Assembly (NCBI GenBank): GCA_004297495.1
Contig: SCTL01000711.1
Span: forward strand, 1 to 9,011
Reading direction: 5' to 3'
Length of the DNA stretch: 9,011 bases
Origin: Verrucomicrobiota bacterium
Lineage (GTDB): Bacteria; Verrucomicrobiota; Verrucomicrobiia; Limisphaerales; JADLHS01
The translations under genes were made by a program, and so were the position numbers. Every line of letters starts with the position of its first letter. Within the stretch, counting starts at the first letter, position 1. Below the pieces are notes generated by a model. The model was not told the origin of the DNA. It saw nothing but the letters and a program-made list of their open reading frames with translations, and ran no database searches. Positions 1 to 6,606 of this stretch are shown piece after piece.

Positions 1-743
1 TGTTCGGAAGCCGCACAAACCTGACGCCCGAGGAACTCGATGCCGCGCAGAAGGAAGACAGACTGTCCCGGCGCTTGGCGAGCCCGCGGTGCATGGCGTT
101 CATCTTCACAAATCTCAAAACAGGCGAGTCCACGACGAACGGTTTTCAATACGCGTGGTTGAATCATCTCCAGTTCTCGCCGACTGATCCGAACCTGCTG
201 CTCTTCTGTCACGAAGGCACGTGGCACGAGGTGGATCGCATCTGGACGATTCGCACGGACGGCTCGGGACTCACGCTCAGACACAAACGCTCGATGGACA
301 TGGAAATTGCCGGGCACGAATTCTGGAGTCACGACGGCAAGACGATCTGGTTCGATCTGCAAACGCCGCGCAGTCAGGAATTCTGGATCGCGGGTGTGAA
401 TCTCGAAACCGGCAAGGAGACGCGTTTCAAACTGGAGCGCGACTGGTGGTCGGTTCACTACAACGTCTCGCGCGACGGAAGACTTTTCGCCGGCGATGGC
501 GGCGATCCCGGCCAGGTTGCGTTCGCGAAAGACGGCGCATGGATCAATCTTTTTCGCCCGCAACCAGACGGCACGATCACGCGTGAGCGTTTGGTCAATC
601 TCTCGAAGCAGGATTATTACGCGGGCGACGGCGAGCCGAATGTGAGCATAACGCCGGACAACAAGTGGGTCGTCTTCCGCGCGAACATTCACGGCCTGGT
701 GCAGGTTTATGCGGTGGAGGTTGAGAAAGCCAAAGCCCGTTGA
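1..743 (+). CDS. ogl: Oligogalacturonate lyase (PL22), 3' part only
   Basis: The reading frame is open from base 3 to the TGA at 741-743, giving 246 C-terminal residues; the 5' end lies outside the window. TTG at 75 is not the start, because coding sequence of the same style continues upstream of it. The family is a seven-bladed beta-propeller lyase, usually about 390 residues and usually cytoplasmic, that splits short oligogalacturonides by beta-elimination into unsaturated products. Recognisable blocks are LNHLQFSPTDPNLLLFCHEG, the GHEFW motif (His codon 315-317, matching the proposed catalytic base), WSVHYNVS (His codon 456-458, matching a Mn ligand), and GEPNVSITPD near 630-659. In enterobacterial enzymes the last block carries a QxxHxH metal site; here Glu (633-635) and Asn (639-641) stand at the two His positions. 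It is followed after 3 bases by a secreted glycoside hydrolase. Whether it has a signal peptide cannot be seen. Family assignment is firm; the metal-site comparison rests on remembered sequences. Confidence 0.9.
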   Translation, partial: FGSRTNLTPEELDAAQKEDRLSRRLASPRCMAFIFTNLKTGESTTNGFQYAWLNHLQFSPTDPNLLLFCHEGTWHEVDRIWTIRTDGSGLTLRHKRSMDMEIAGHEFWSHDGKTIWFDLQTPRSQEFWIAGVNLETGKETRFKLERDWWSVHYNVSRDGRLFAGDGGDPGQVAFAKDGAWINLFRPQPDGTITRERLVNLSKQDYYAGDGEPNVSITPDNKWVVFRANIHGLVQVYAVEVEKAKAR

Positions 744-746
744 GTT

Positions 747-2627
747 ATGAAATACCGAATTACGTCTCCTGTTCTCGTTTCCTTCGTTCTGGTTTCGATG
801 GCCTTCACCGCTCACGCGGAAACGAAGCGAGCCGCGTTCAGCAATGGCGCGTCCGAGTTCAAATGGACGCTCAAAGAATTGAACCCTGACCTGCCGTCAG
901 ACTGGTCGCCTTACGAATTCCTCGTGTTGGAATTCAAGGCCTCGTCCTCGCAACGATTCGATCTCGGTCTGCAAACCTCGAATGGCCGCTATGCGAAACG
1001 CATCGGGCCGTTCGCGGGCGTATGGGTGCGCGCGTCCATCCCGCTGCGTTACTACCGCCAGCCGGCGGGTGATGGCGCCGACCTCGCCGCGACGTTTAAC
1101 CAGCCGCGCAATTCGTATTGGATCAACATTCACTCCAGCGCGTACGGTCCGACGACAAATGTCAGCGCGCTCACGGTCACGATGAATGATCCCGTCGGCT
1201 CGCCCACGCTGGAAGTCCGTTCCGTCTCGCTTTCCACGAATGATTCCGGCGACGCGGTGCTGGAAGGCAAGCCGCTGGTTGACGAGTTAGGCCAATACAC
1301 TCACGCCGATTGGCCCGGCAAAGCAAAGTCGCTCGACGACCTCAAGAAAGCCTGGGCCGCCGAAGCTGCCGCGCTGAATTCATCGCCAACGAATCATTGT
1401 ACTTACGGTGGATTTGCGGACACGCACGCAAAAGCCACTGGCTTTTTTCGCGTCGAGCAAATTGACGGGCGCTGGTGGTTCGTTTGCCCGGACGGACATT
1501 TGTTTTATTCCACTGGTTTGAACGGCGTCGGCACGGCCTCGGGCACGCGCGTTCAGGGCCGGGAAGATTTGTTCGCGGCTCTGCCACCGGCGAATCTCTC
1601 ACCCGCAGGACGCGGTGGACGTTCGTTCGGCGGCTCATTCTACACCTGGAATTTGCAGCGCCGCTTCGGCGACGATTGGCGGCCCAAGTGGGCGGAGTTC
1701 ACGACGCAGCGGTTGAGGGCTTGGGGTTTCAATACAATGCACAACTGGGGCGCGCCCAGTCGCGAACAGGCCGAACCGCGCGTGCCTTACGCGATGATGA
1801 TGCGCGGCTGGCAGACGGGCCGCGCGATCATGGGGATGCCGGACGTTTACGCGGCGGACTTCGAGCGTCGCGTGGACGAAGCCGCCGCGAGCCAGCTCGA
1901 ACCGTTTCGCGACGATCCTTACATGCTCGGCTTTTTCATCGGCAACGAACCGCCGTGGCCGGGACGCGAAGGCCAGTTGGCGGATTTAATTCTCAGCGGG
2001 CCGGATAGCGAAATCAAAACGCGGCTCAAAGGATTTCTTGCCGACGGCGACACGCGTGCGCGGCGAAAGGAATTTGTGCTCGCCGCGTTTCAACGTTTTG
2101 TCGAAACGATCAACGCCGCCGTCCGCCGGTACGACACGAACCATTTGAATCTCGGCATCCGCTTCGGCGGCGAGCCGAACGAGGAAGTGTTGAAAGGCGC
2201 GCATGGCTTCGATGTGTTCAGCGTGAACATTTACAATTACGCGCCGAGCCGCAAAACGTTCGACCGGCTTTACGCGCTGATGCAGCGGCCGATTCTCATC
2301 GGTGAATTCCACATCGGCTCGCCGGAGCGCGGCATGGCTTCGGGACTCGTGCAGGCCGCGAGCCAGGAGGAACGCGGCGTCGCCTACCGTTACTACGTCG
2401 AGCAATGCGCCGCGCATCCGGCGCTCGTCGGCACGCACTGGTTTCAATACCTCGATCAGCCGGTCACGGGCCGCAACGATGGAGAGAATTACAACATCGG
2501 TTTCGTGGATGTGACGGACCAGCCGTATCGCGAACTCGTCGAAGCTGCGAAAACAACGCACGCACGCCTGTGTGAAATCCATTCCGGCAAAACCGAACCC
2601 GTGAGCCGCAAAGCGCGGCCAAACTGA
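747..2627 (+). CDS. Secreted GH50-like (clan GH-A) glycoside hydrolase
   Basis: A 626-residue protein. Residues 1-24 form a signal peptide (hydrophobic core, AHA cleavage site), so it is exported. Residues about 25-165 look like a beta-rich, carbohydrate-binding-like N-terminal domain, as GH50 enzymes have. A (beta/alpha)8 catalytic domain runs from about 233 (FFRVEQIDGRWWFVCPDGH) to about 605. The probable acid/base is Glu401 in GFFIGNEPPW and the probable nucleophile is Glu520 in PILIGEFHIGSPERGM. The downstream blocks GTHWFQYLDQPVTGRNDGEN and YNIGFVDVTDQPYRELVEAA resemble the end of GH50 beta-agarases. The distance between the two Glu (119) is shorter than I recall for GH50 agarases, so it may be a divergent relative. 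The ATG lies 3 bases after the ogl stop, with no strong Shine-Dalgarno, suggesting translational coupling. Context is pectin breakdown, so the substrate need not be agar; beta-linked galactose or uronate in pectin side chains is an alternative. Fold and catalytic pair are likely; specificity is unknown. Confidence 0.8.
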   Translation: MKYRITSPVLVSFVLVSMAFTAHAETKRAAFSNGASEFKWTLKELNPDLPSDWSPYEFLVLEFKASSSQRFDLGLQTSNGRYAKRIGPFAGVWVRASIPLRYYRQPAGDGADLAATFNQPRNSYWINIHSSAYGPTTNVSALTVTMNDPVGSPTLEVRSVSLSTNDSGDAVLEGKPLVDELGQYTHADWPGKAKSLDDLKKAWAAEAAALNSSPTNHCTYGGFADTHAKATGFFRVEQIDGRWWFVCPDGHLFYSTGLNGVGTASGTRVQGREDLFAALPPANLSPAGRGGRSFGGSFYTWNLQRRFGDDWRPKWAEFTTQRLRAWGFNTMHNWGAPSREQAEPRVPYAMMMRGWQTGRAIMGMPDVYAADFERRVDEAAASQLEPFRDDPYMLGFFIGNEPPWPGREGQLADLILSGPDSEIKTRLKGFLADGDTRARRKEFVLAAFQRFVETINAAVRRYDTNHLNLGIRFGGEPNEEVLKGAHGFDVFSVNIYNYAPSRKTFDRLYALMQRPILIGEFHIGSPERGMASGLVQAASQEERGVAYRYYVEQCAAHPALVGTHWFQYLDQPVTGRNDGENYNIGFVDVTDQPYRELVEAAKTTHARLCEIHSGKTEPVSRKARPN

Positions 2628-2653
2628 ATCCACAATCGCCAGACATCAGTGCC

Positions 2654-4048
2654 ATGAACCGAACGCCGCTAATCATCCGTTCAGTTGTCGCTCTTTCCAT
2701 TGCGTTGCTCTCGCCGGCTTCGACTCGCGCCCAAGCGCCGAAGGAATACATCGCTGCCGAAGCCGGCGATCCCGGGCGTGCGAAACCGAATTACCCCGTG
2801 CCGTATGGCCCGACGACTGTCGCCGCAATCACCGAAGTGCTCAACCGCATCCACGCCTACCTCGACGCGAACACGCCGGCGCGCGTCATCAACAAACAGA
2901 CCGGCGCGGAGATCACCGACTTCAGCAAGCCGGACACGAACGCCATCGTCGAGCGCGGGCATTTTTCCATCACGGCCTACGAGTGGGGCGTGACTTACTC
3001 CGGCATGTTACTCGCAGCGGAGAACACCGGCGACGCGCGCTTCAAAGACTATGTTGCCATGCGGATGAAATTCATCGTGGACAAAGCACCTTACTTCCGC
3101 GCGCTCGGAGACTCAGGGGTGAAATTGGAAAACAACCAGCTACGCCAAGTCCTGCGCCCCGGTGCGCTCGACGATTCCGGCTCGATGTGCGCCGCGATGA
3201 TCAAGGCGCAGCGCGCCGGACTCGTGGACGCGCGACCGATCATTGGCAACTGGATGAACTACATCAGCACGAAACAATTTCGTCTCGCCGACGGCACGCT
3301 CGCGCGCAAGCGGCCCATGCAGGATTCGCTCTGGCTCGACGATCTTTACATGAGCGTGCCCGCGCTCGCGCAGATGGGAAAACTCATCGGTGACCGCAAG
3401 TATTACGACGACGCGGTGAAACAGATCACACAATTCTCTTCACGGATGTTCAACAACGACCTCGGCATCTACCTGCACGGCTGGATCGCGGGCATGGAAG
3501 TGCATCCCGAATTCCACTGGGCGCGCGCGAACGGTTGGGCGCTGATGGCCATGACCGAATTGCTCGAAGTCCTGCCCGAGGATCATCCCGGACGCGCCGG
3601 TGTGCTCGCGCAATTCCGCCTACACGCCCGCGGACTGCAGGCGCTCCAGGCCCACAACGGACTCTGGCATCAGCTCCTCGACCGCAACGATTCGTATCTG
3701 GAAACCTCCGCGTCGGCCATCTACGCCTTCTGCCTCGCGCGCGGGATCAATCGCGGCTGGATTGACGCGCTCGCCTACGGCCCAACTGTGCAGCTCGCGT
3801 GGAACGGCGTCGCCACCAAGGTCAACGCACAGGGCGAAGTGGAAGGCACGTGCGTGGGCACGGGAATGGGCTTTGATCCGGCGTTTTATTATTACCGCCC
3901 GCAAAGCGCGCGCGCCGCGCACGGCTACGGCCCGGTCCTGCTGGCCGGTGCGGAAATGATCGCGCTGACGAAGTCGGGCCGCGCGGTGATCAACGATGGC
4001 GCGGTTCAATTCGGCCATCAACCGACGAACACGGAATCGGCGAAGTGA
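2654..4048 (+). CDS. Secreted GH105 unsaturated uronyl hydrolase
   Basis: A 464-residue protein of the GH88/GH105 (alpha/alpha)6-barrel group. These enzymes hydrate and release the 4,5-unsaturated uronic acid that pectate or rhamnogalacturonan lyases leave at the non-reducing end. Residues 1-27 are a signal peptide (cleavage near AQA). Conserved elements are spaced as in Bacillus YteR (numbering from memory): LDDSGS with Asp174 (YteR Asp88), WLDDLYM with Trp227 and catalytic Asp229 (Trp141, Asp143), and WARANGW with Trp289, Arg291 and Trp295 (Trp211, Arg213, Trp217). YLETSASA and the C-terminal YGPVLLAGAEMI helix also fit. At 464 residues it is longer than the usual 370 or so; the signal peptide and an N-terminal stretch before residue 110 account for most of the excess. 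It lies 26 bases after the GH50-like gene and completes a lyase plus unsaturated-uronyl-hydrolase pair with ogl. GH88-type specificity (glycosaminoglycans) is possible but less likely beside ogl. Confidence 0.9.
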   Translation: MNRTPLIIRSVVALSIALLSPASTRAQAPKEYIAAEAGDPGRAKPNYPVPYGPTTVAAITEVLNRIHAYLDANTPARVINKQTGAEITDFSKPDTNAIVERGHFSITAYEWGVTYSGMLLAAENTGDARFKDYVAMRMKFIVDKAPYFRALGDSGVKLENNQLRQVLRPGALDDSGSMCAAMIKAQRAGLVDARPIIGNWMNYISTKQFRLADGTLARKRPMQDSLWLDDLYMSVPALAQMGKLIGDRKYYDDAVKQITQFSSRMFNNDLGIYLHGWIAGMEVHPEFHWARANGWALMAMTELLEVLPEDHPGRAGVLAQFRLHARGLQALQAHNGLWHQLLDRNDSYLETSASAIYAFCLARGINRGWIDALAYGPTVQLAWNGVATKVNAQGEVEGTCVGTGMGFDPAFYYYRPQSARAAHGYGPVLLAGAEMIALTKSGRAVINDGAVQFGHQPTNTESAK

Positions 4049-4078
4049 AGCGGCGGATTCTTTAACCGCGAAACTCCG

Positions 4079-4246
4079 AAAGTTTGGCGCGAACCCTTGC
4101 AAGCGGATGTTGAGAAACCGCGCCGTGGCCACCGTGCCGCCCAACTTCACCCCGCGACTTACCGCCACCGGTAACGGGGAAAACTTTCCTTCTGCCTTCA
4201 ACAACGCCAGATCATTGGCCGAATCCACCTTCACCATCTTGGCGGA
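4079..4246 (-). pseudogene. Remnant of a trypsin-like serine protease domain
   Basis: The - strand reads FSAKMVKVDSANDLALLKAE, then GKFSPLPVAVSRGVKLGG, then TVATARFLNIRLQGFAPNF, about 55 residues. This is the middle of an S1C/HtrA-type trypsin-like peptidase domain: NDLALL holds the catalytic Asp, and LPVA-S-VKLG-TVAT-GF-N-LQGFAP is the strand pair after it. The usual TVGFP before N-LQGFAP reads TARFL here. Neither the catalytic His region upstream nor the GNSGG serine region downstream is present; a longer - strand ORF at 3620-4366 contains this stretch, but its left part is only a shadow of the GH105 gene. I therefore read this as a decayed gene fragment left between two polysaccharide/cell-surface genes. 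The homology is from memory of such proteins in Verrucomicrobiota, and exact edges are uncertain. The rest of the gap 4049-4345 shows no gene. Confidence 0.65.
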
Positions 4247-4332
4247 GAACCACCCCTGCACCGCACGAGTCCAACAGGCAAATCCGGGTGGGTTTGTGGC
4301 AATATCAGGCTTGCTTGCTGTGCCGCCCGAAC

Positions 4333-4338
4333 AAAGGA
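4333..4338 (+). promoter_or_regulatory. Ribosome binding site of the LRR protein gene
   Basis: AAAGGA lies 7 bases before the GTG at 4346 but only 1 base before the alternative GTG at 4340. The spacing favours 4346 as the start. The ATG at 4338 is in another frame and meets a stop after three codons. Confidence 0.5.
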
Positions 4339-4345
4339 TGTGCCT

Positions 4346-5848
4346 GTGAGGATAGGCGGAACACAAACCACTTTAGACAGTGAATCGTCGAAAGTACGAA
4401 ACCCCATCAGAGCCGCGTGGGCCACGAGACTGCTGTTGCAAGTGCTGATGCTTTTGGCGCTGCCCGTGGCGGTAGAGGCCCAATTCACTTACACGACCAA
4501 CAATGGCACAATCACCATCGCCGGATACAACGGTCCAGGTGGCGCGGTCGCCATCCCCAATACCGTCTATGGTCTGCCGGTTGTGAGTGTCGGAACGGCG
4601 GCGTTCTATTACAACCACGCCGTGACGAGCATAGTCATTCCAAATGGCGTCACTAATATAGGAACCTATGCGTTCAACTGGTGCAATATCCTGACCAACG
4701 TTTCCTTTCCCAACAGCCTCATCAGTATTGAGGATTACGCTTTTCAAGACTCGGGCCTAACCACCCTTGCGTTCCCAAGCAGTCTCAGGAGCATTGGAGC
4801 ACAAACATTCAGCGGGTGCACCGCCTTGCGCAGCCTGACCATCTCGAATGGCCTTACCAGCATTCCGGCCATGACGTTCCACTATTGTTCCAGCCTCACA
4901 TCGGTGACGTTTCCAGGCAGCCTTACAAGCATCGGATCGGATGCTTTCATATATTGCAGCAGCCTTACCTATGTCTCAATCCCTGCAAGCGTCACCAGCA
5001 TCGGGTCCTTTGCATTCGCAAACTGCACGAGCCTTACTAATGTCTCTCTCACGGCCAACCTTGCCAGTATCGGGTCATCCGCCTTCCAGAACACCCGCCT
5101 CACGAGCGTCACGATCCCCAGCACCGTTACGAGCATTGGAAGCCAAGCGTTCTCGAACTGTGACGGCATCACCAACATCACGGTGGATCCTCTCAACCCA
5201 AGTTACAGCAGTTCAAATGGCATCTTGTTCAACAAGAGCCAAACACTCCTTATGCTTTATCCGCCGGCCAAGTCCGGAAGCGCTTACAACATCCCTGCCA
5301 GCGCACGCAACGTTGATGGATACGCGTTCTATCACACGATGCTTGCCAATGTGACGTTCCTCAACGCCGTTACGAACATCGGAGCTTATGCATTCAATGG
5401 CTGCACCAATCTGGTCAACGTAACAATCCCCAAAAGTCTTGTGTCCTTTGGAGAAAGCGCGTTCGCTGGTTGCACCAAGTTGGTGGGACTCTATTTCGGC
5501 GGCAACGCCCCAATGCTACTTGGCAAAGTCTCCTCTAGTGATCCCACGATCATTTACTATCTGCCGGGCGCGACCGGTTGGAACACGAACTACGGAGGGC
5601 GACCAACCGTCCTCTGGAATCCGACACCGCAAAAGAACAGCCCCAACTTCGGCGTGCGGACGAACCGCTTCGGCTTCGACATCACCGGCACTGCAAACAT
5701 CCCCCTCGTCGTGGAAGCCTGCACGAATTTTGGTAATCCTATCTGGCTTTCGCTACAAAGCTGCACACTCACGAACGGCACAATCTATTTTAGCGATCCG
5801 CAGTGGATGAATTATCCAAGCCGTTTCTACCGCCTCCGCTCGCCGTAG
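4346..5848 (+). CDS. Secreted BspA-like leucine-rich repeat (LRR_5) protein
   Basis: About 500 residues from the GTG at 4346 (502 from the GTG at 4340). An N-terminal stretch with Arg residues leads into a hydrophobic core at about 29-43 and an AVEA cleavage site, so the protein is exported. FTYTTNNGTITIAGYNGPGG precedes the repeats. Residues about 93-378 hold roughly twelve repeats of 22-23 residues with consensus LTSVTIPxSVTSIGxxAFxxC, the Treponema pallidum/BspA type of LRR; the ninth is irregular (VDPLNPSYSSSNGILFNK). After the repeats, LPGATGWNTNYGGRPTVLWN leads into a C-terminal module (FGVRTNRFGFDITGTANIPL to SDPQWMNYPSRFYRLRSP) that I associate with secreted Verrucomicrobiota proteins; it may serve surface attachment or sorting, but that is inference. 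No enzyme motif is visible; the likely role is binding or adhesion. It is separated from the pectin operon by 297 bases and probably has its own promoter, which I cannot place. Confidence 0.88.
   Translation: MRIGGTQTTLDSESSKVRNPIRAAWATRLLLQVLMLLALPVAVEAQFTYTTNNGTITIAGYNGPGGAVAIPNTVYGLPVVSVGTAAFYYNHAVTSIVIPNGVTNIGTYAFNWCNILTNVSFPNSLISIEDYAFQDSGLTTLAFPSSLRSIGAQTFSGCTALRSLTISNGLTSIPAMTFHYCSSLTSVTFPGSLTSIGSDAFIYCSSLTYVSIPASVTSIGSFAFANCTSLTNVSLTANLASIGSSAFQNTRLTSVTIPSTVTSIGSQAFSNCDGITNITVDPLNPSYSSSNGILFNKSQTLLMLYPPAKSGSAYNIPASARNVDGYAFYHTMLANVTFLNAVTNIGAYAFNGCTNLVNVTIPKSLVSFGESAFAGCTKLVGLYFGGNAPMLLGKVSSSDPTIIYYLPGATGWNTNYGGRPTVLWNPTPQKNSPNFGVRTNRFGFDITGTANIPLVVEACTNFGNPIWLSLQSCTLTNGTIYFSDPQWMNYPSRFYRLRSP
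4622..5479 (+). repeat. Tandem coding repeats (LRR units of about 69 bp)
   Basis: About twelve in-frame units of 66-69 bases encode the LRR_5 repeats. They are diverged at DNA level, but words such as AGCATCGG followed by a Phe/Ala codon pair recur at the same phase. One unit near 5183-5290 is enlarged and irregular. The period follows the protein repeat, so this is not a CRISPR or satellite array. Confidence 0.8.
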
Positions 5849-5857
5849 GCGAAGGAG
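5834..5857 (+). terminator. Hairpin across the LRR gene stop codon (weak terminator candidate)
   Basis: TCGCC (5840-5844), GTA loop and GGCGA (5848-5852), with outer CTCC (5834-5837) and GGAG (5854-5857), form a short stem around the TAG stop. No T-run follows, so it is a poor intrinsic terminator; the larger hairpins downstream may stop transcription instead. Confidence 0.25.
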
Positions 5858-5902
5858 ACGCCAAGAGAGCATCACCCGTTTTCCCAGCGTCATGGCGGGG
5901 CG

Positions 5903-5949
5903 TCGGCAGACCGCCGCTGACTGAATTCCCAACGGCGGCGCTCTGCCGA
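5903..5949. repeat. Inverted repeat, 15-bp arms, intergenic
   Basis: TCGGCAGACCGCCGC (5903-5917) is followed 17 bases later by GCGGCGCTCTGCCGA (5935-5949). The reverse complement of the second arm matches the first at 14 of 15 positions. The sequence resembles GC-rich dispersed intergenic repeats I associate with Verrucomicrobiota, with a surrounding unit perhaps 5885-5970, but the dispersed nature is not testable from one window. No gene overlaps it. Confidence 0.55.
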
Positions 5950-6018
5950 GTCGCCGCTACGTCATTCCCCGCGCCTTGGCGTCTTTGCGCCTTTGCGTTG
6001 AAAAATGTATCACGACCT

Positions 6019-6168
6019 CCCTCATCCCGACCTTCTCCCCAAGGAGAAGGAGAATCGTTCGCCGTCTCACGCGAGAACCTGCGACTGGATTTGCCGGACG
6101 GTCATTCGCAAAACCAGAAACGCGCGCTGGCTATTCCCTCTCCCCGGGGGAGAGGGCTAGGGTGAGGG
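6019..6168. repeat. REP-like element bounded by imperfect inverted repeats
   Basis: The left end runs CCCTCATCCCGACCTTCTCC and contains a stem CCTTCTCC/GGAGAAGG (6031-6050, 4-base loop). The right end contains a stem CCCTCTCCCC/GGGGAGAGGG (6136-6156, one base between arms) and then GGCTAGGGTGAGGG to 6168. The reverse complement of the right end lines up with the left end over about 35 bases at roughly three in four positions. Two related hairpins in opposite orientation around about 85 bases is the layout of a REP doublet. No protein is credible here. Confidence 0.6.
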
Positions 6169-6201
6169 CGAGCGTCACAACCATTCTCGTCTTGGTCTGT
6201 T

Positions 6202-6433
6202 TGAGAATCCCAACGGGATTAAAATCATTCAGCCCAGCGGTTGCGAGGCACGAGCTACCCTGGGTCAACCGTCCACAAAATTATTTTCAACCCCAACGTG
6301 GGTTGCATCAGCGTAACCACAAAATGATTCAACCCGTTCCGGGTAGATTCGATTTGAATTCGTTCACCCAGCGTAGCCCCTCGTTCCTCGGGGCAACGCT
6401 GGGCTGAATGATTGAATCCCGTTGGGATTTTCA
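6202..6433. mobile_element. REPIN/MITE-like element with 37-38 bp terminal inverted repeats
   Basis: The left terminus 6202-6239 and the reverse complement of the right terminus 6397-6433 agree except for two substitutions and one indel; both begin TGA(G/A)AATCCCAACGGGATT and end TCATTCAGCCCAGCG. Inside are further hairpins: AATCCC/GGGATT at 6206-6220 and 6415-6429, CCCAG/CTGGG at 6233-6264, CAACCC/GGGTTG at 6288-6305, ACCCG/CGGGT at 6332-6344, and a strong stem at 6367-6403 (8 bp, A-A mismatch, 5 bp, 9-base loop). The left and right arm hairpins are themselves related (GAGGCACGAG versus GAGGAACGAG on the opposite strand). The element has no coding capacity. It fits a non-autonomous palindromic element moved in trans, possibly by a REP-associated tyrosine transposase, none of which is in the window. 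No clear target-site duplication is visible. Confidence 0.7.
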
Positions 6434-6469
6434 GCCCTGCTCCTTTGCGTCCTCGCATTAAAACCAAAA

Positions 6470-6495
6470 CCCCGCACGCCTTGCGACGTGCGGGG
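6470..6495 (-). terminator. Intrinsic terminator of the sigma/anti-sigma operon
   Basis: CCCCGCACG (6470-6478) pairs perfectly with CGTGCGGGG (6487-6495) around an 8-base loop. Read on the - strand, the stem is followed by TTTTGGTTTT, a good T-rich tail. It lies about 110 bases beyond the stop of the last - strand gene. On the + strand it is followed by TGTGTTT, so weak bidirectional action is possible. Confidence 0.75.
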
Positions 6496-6606
6496 TGTGT
6501 TTAGCCTGGAATGGTCCGGAAGTTAAGGCTTGGCTGATTTGGCCTTCGCCCGGGCGGGCAAGTCGTCCACTTGGGATTCGCTGACTGCGCTTTCAAACGA
6601 CGAGCG

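Noticed and set aside
1986..2633. 215-residue - strand ORF within the GH50-like gene
   Set aside because: Antisense shadow in GC-rich coding DNA; the + strand frame has a signal peptide, a domain and catalytic motifs throughout.
3620..4366. A single 248-residue - strand protein
   Set aside because: Its left two thirds is antisense to the GH105 gene and shows only Arg/Ala-rich shadow composition; only about 55 residues in 4079-4246 resemble a real family.
4622..5479. Regular spacing suggestive of a CRISPR or satellite array
   Set aside because: The period is 66-69 bases in phase with codons and encodes LRR_5 units; the repeats diverge mainly where the protein consensus allows.
4346..5848. 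LRR protein as an internalin-type virulence factor
   Set aside because: The repeats are the BspA/TpLRR type common in environmental bacteria, and nothing nearby suggests host interaction.
5803..6407. Two + strand ORFs (5803-6165 and 5976-6407)
   Set aside because: They run through the inverted repeats, have no ribosome binding site or domain, and their translation follows the palindromes. They are chance frames in repeat DNA.
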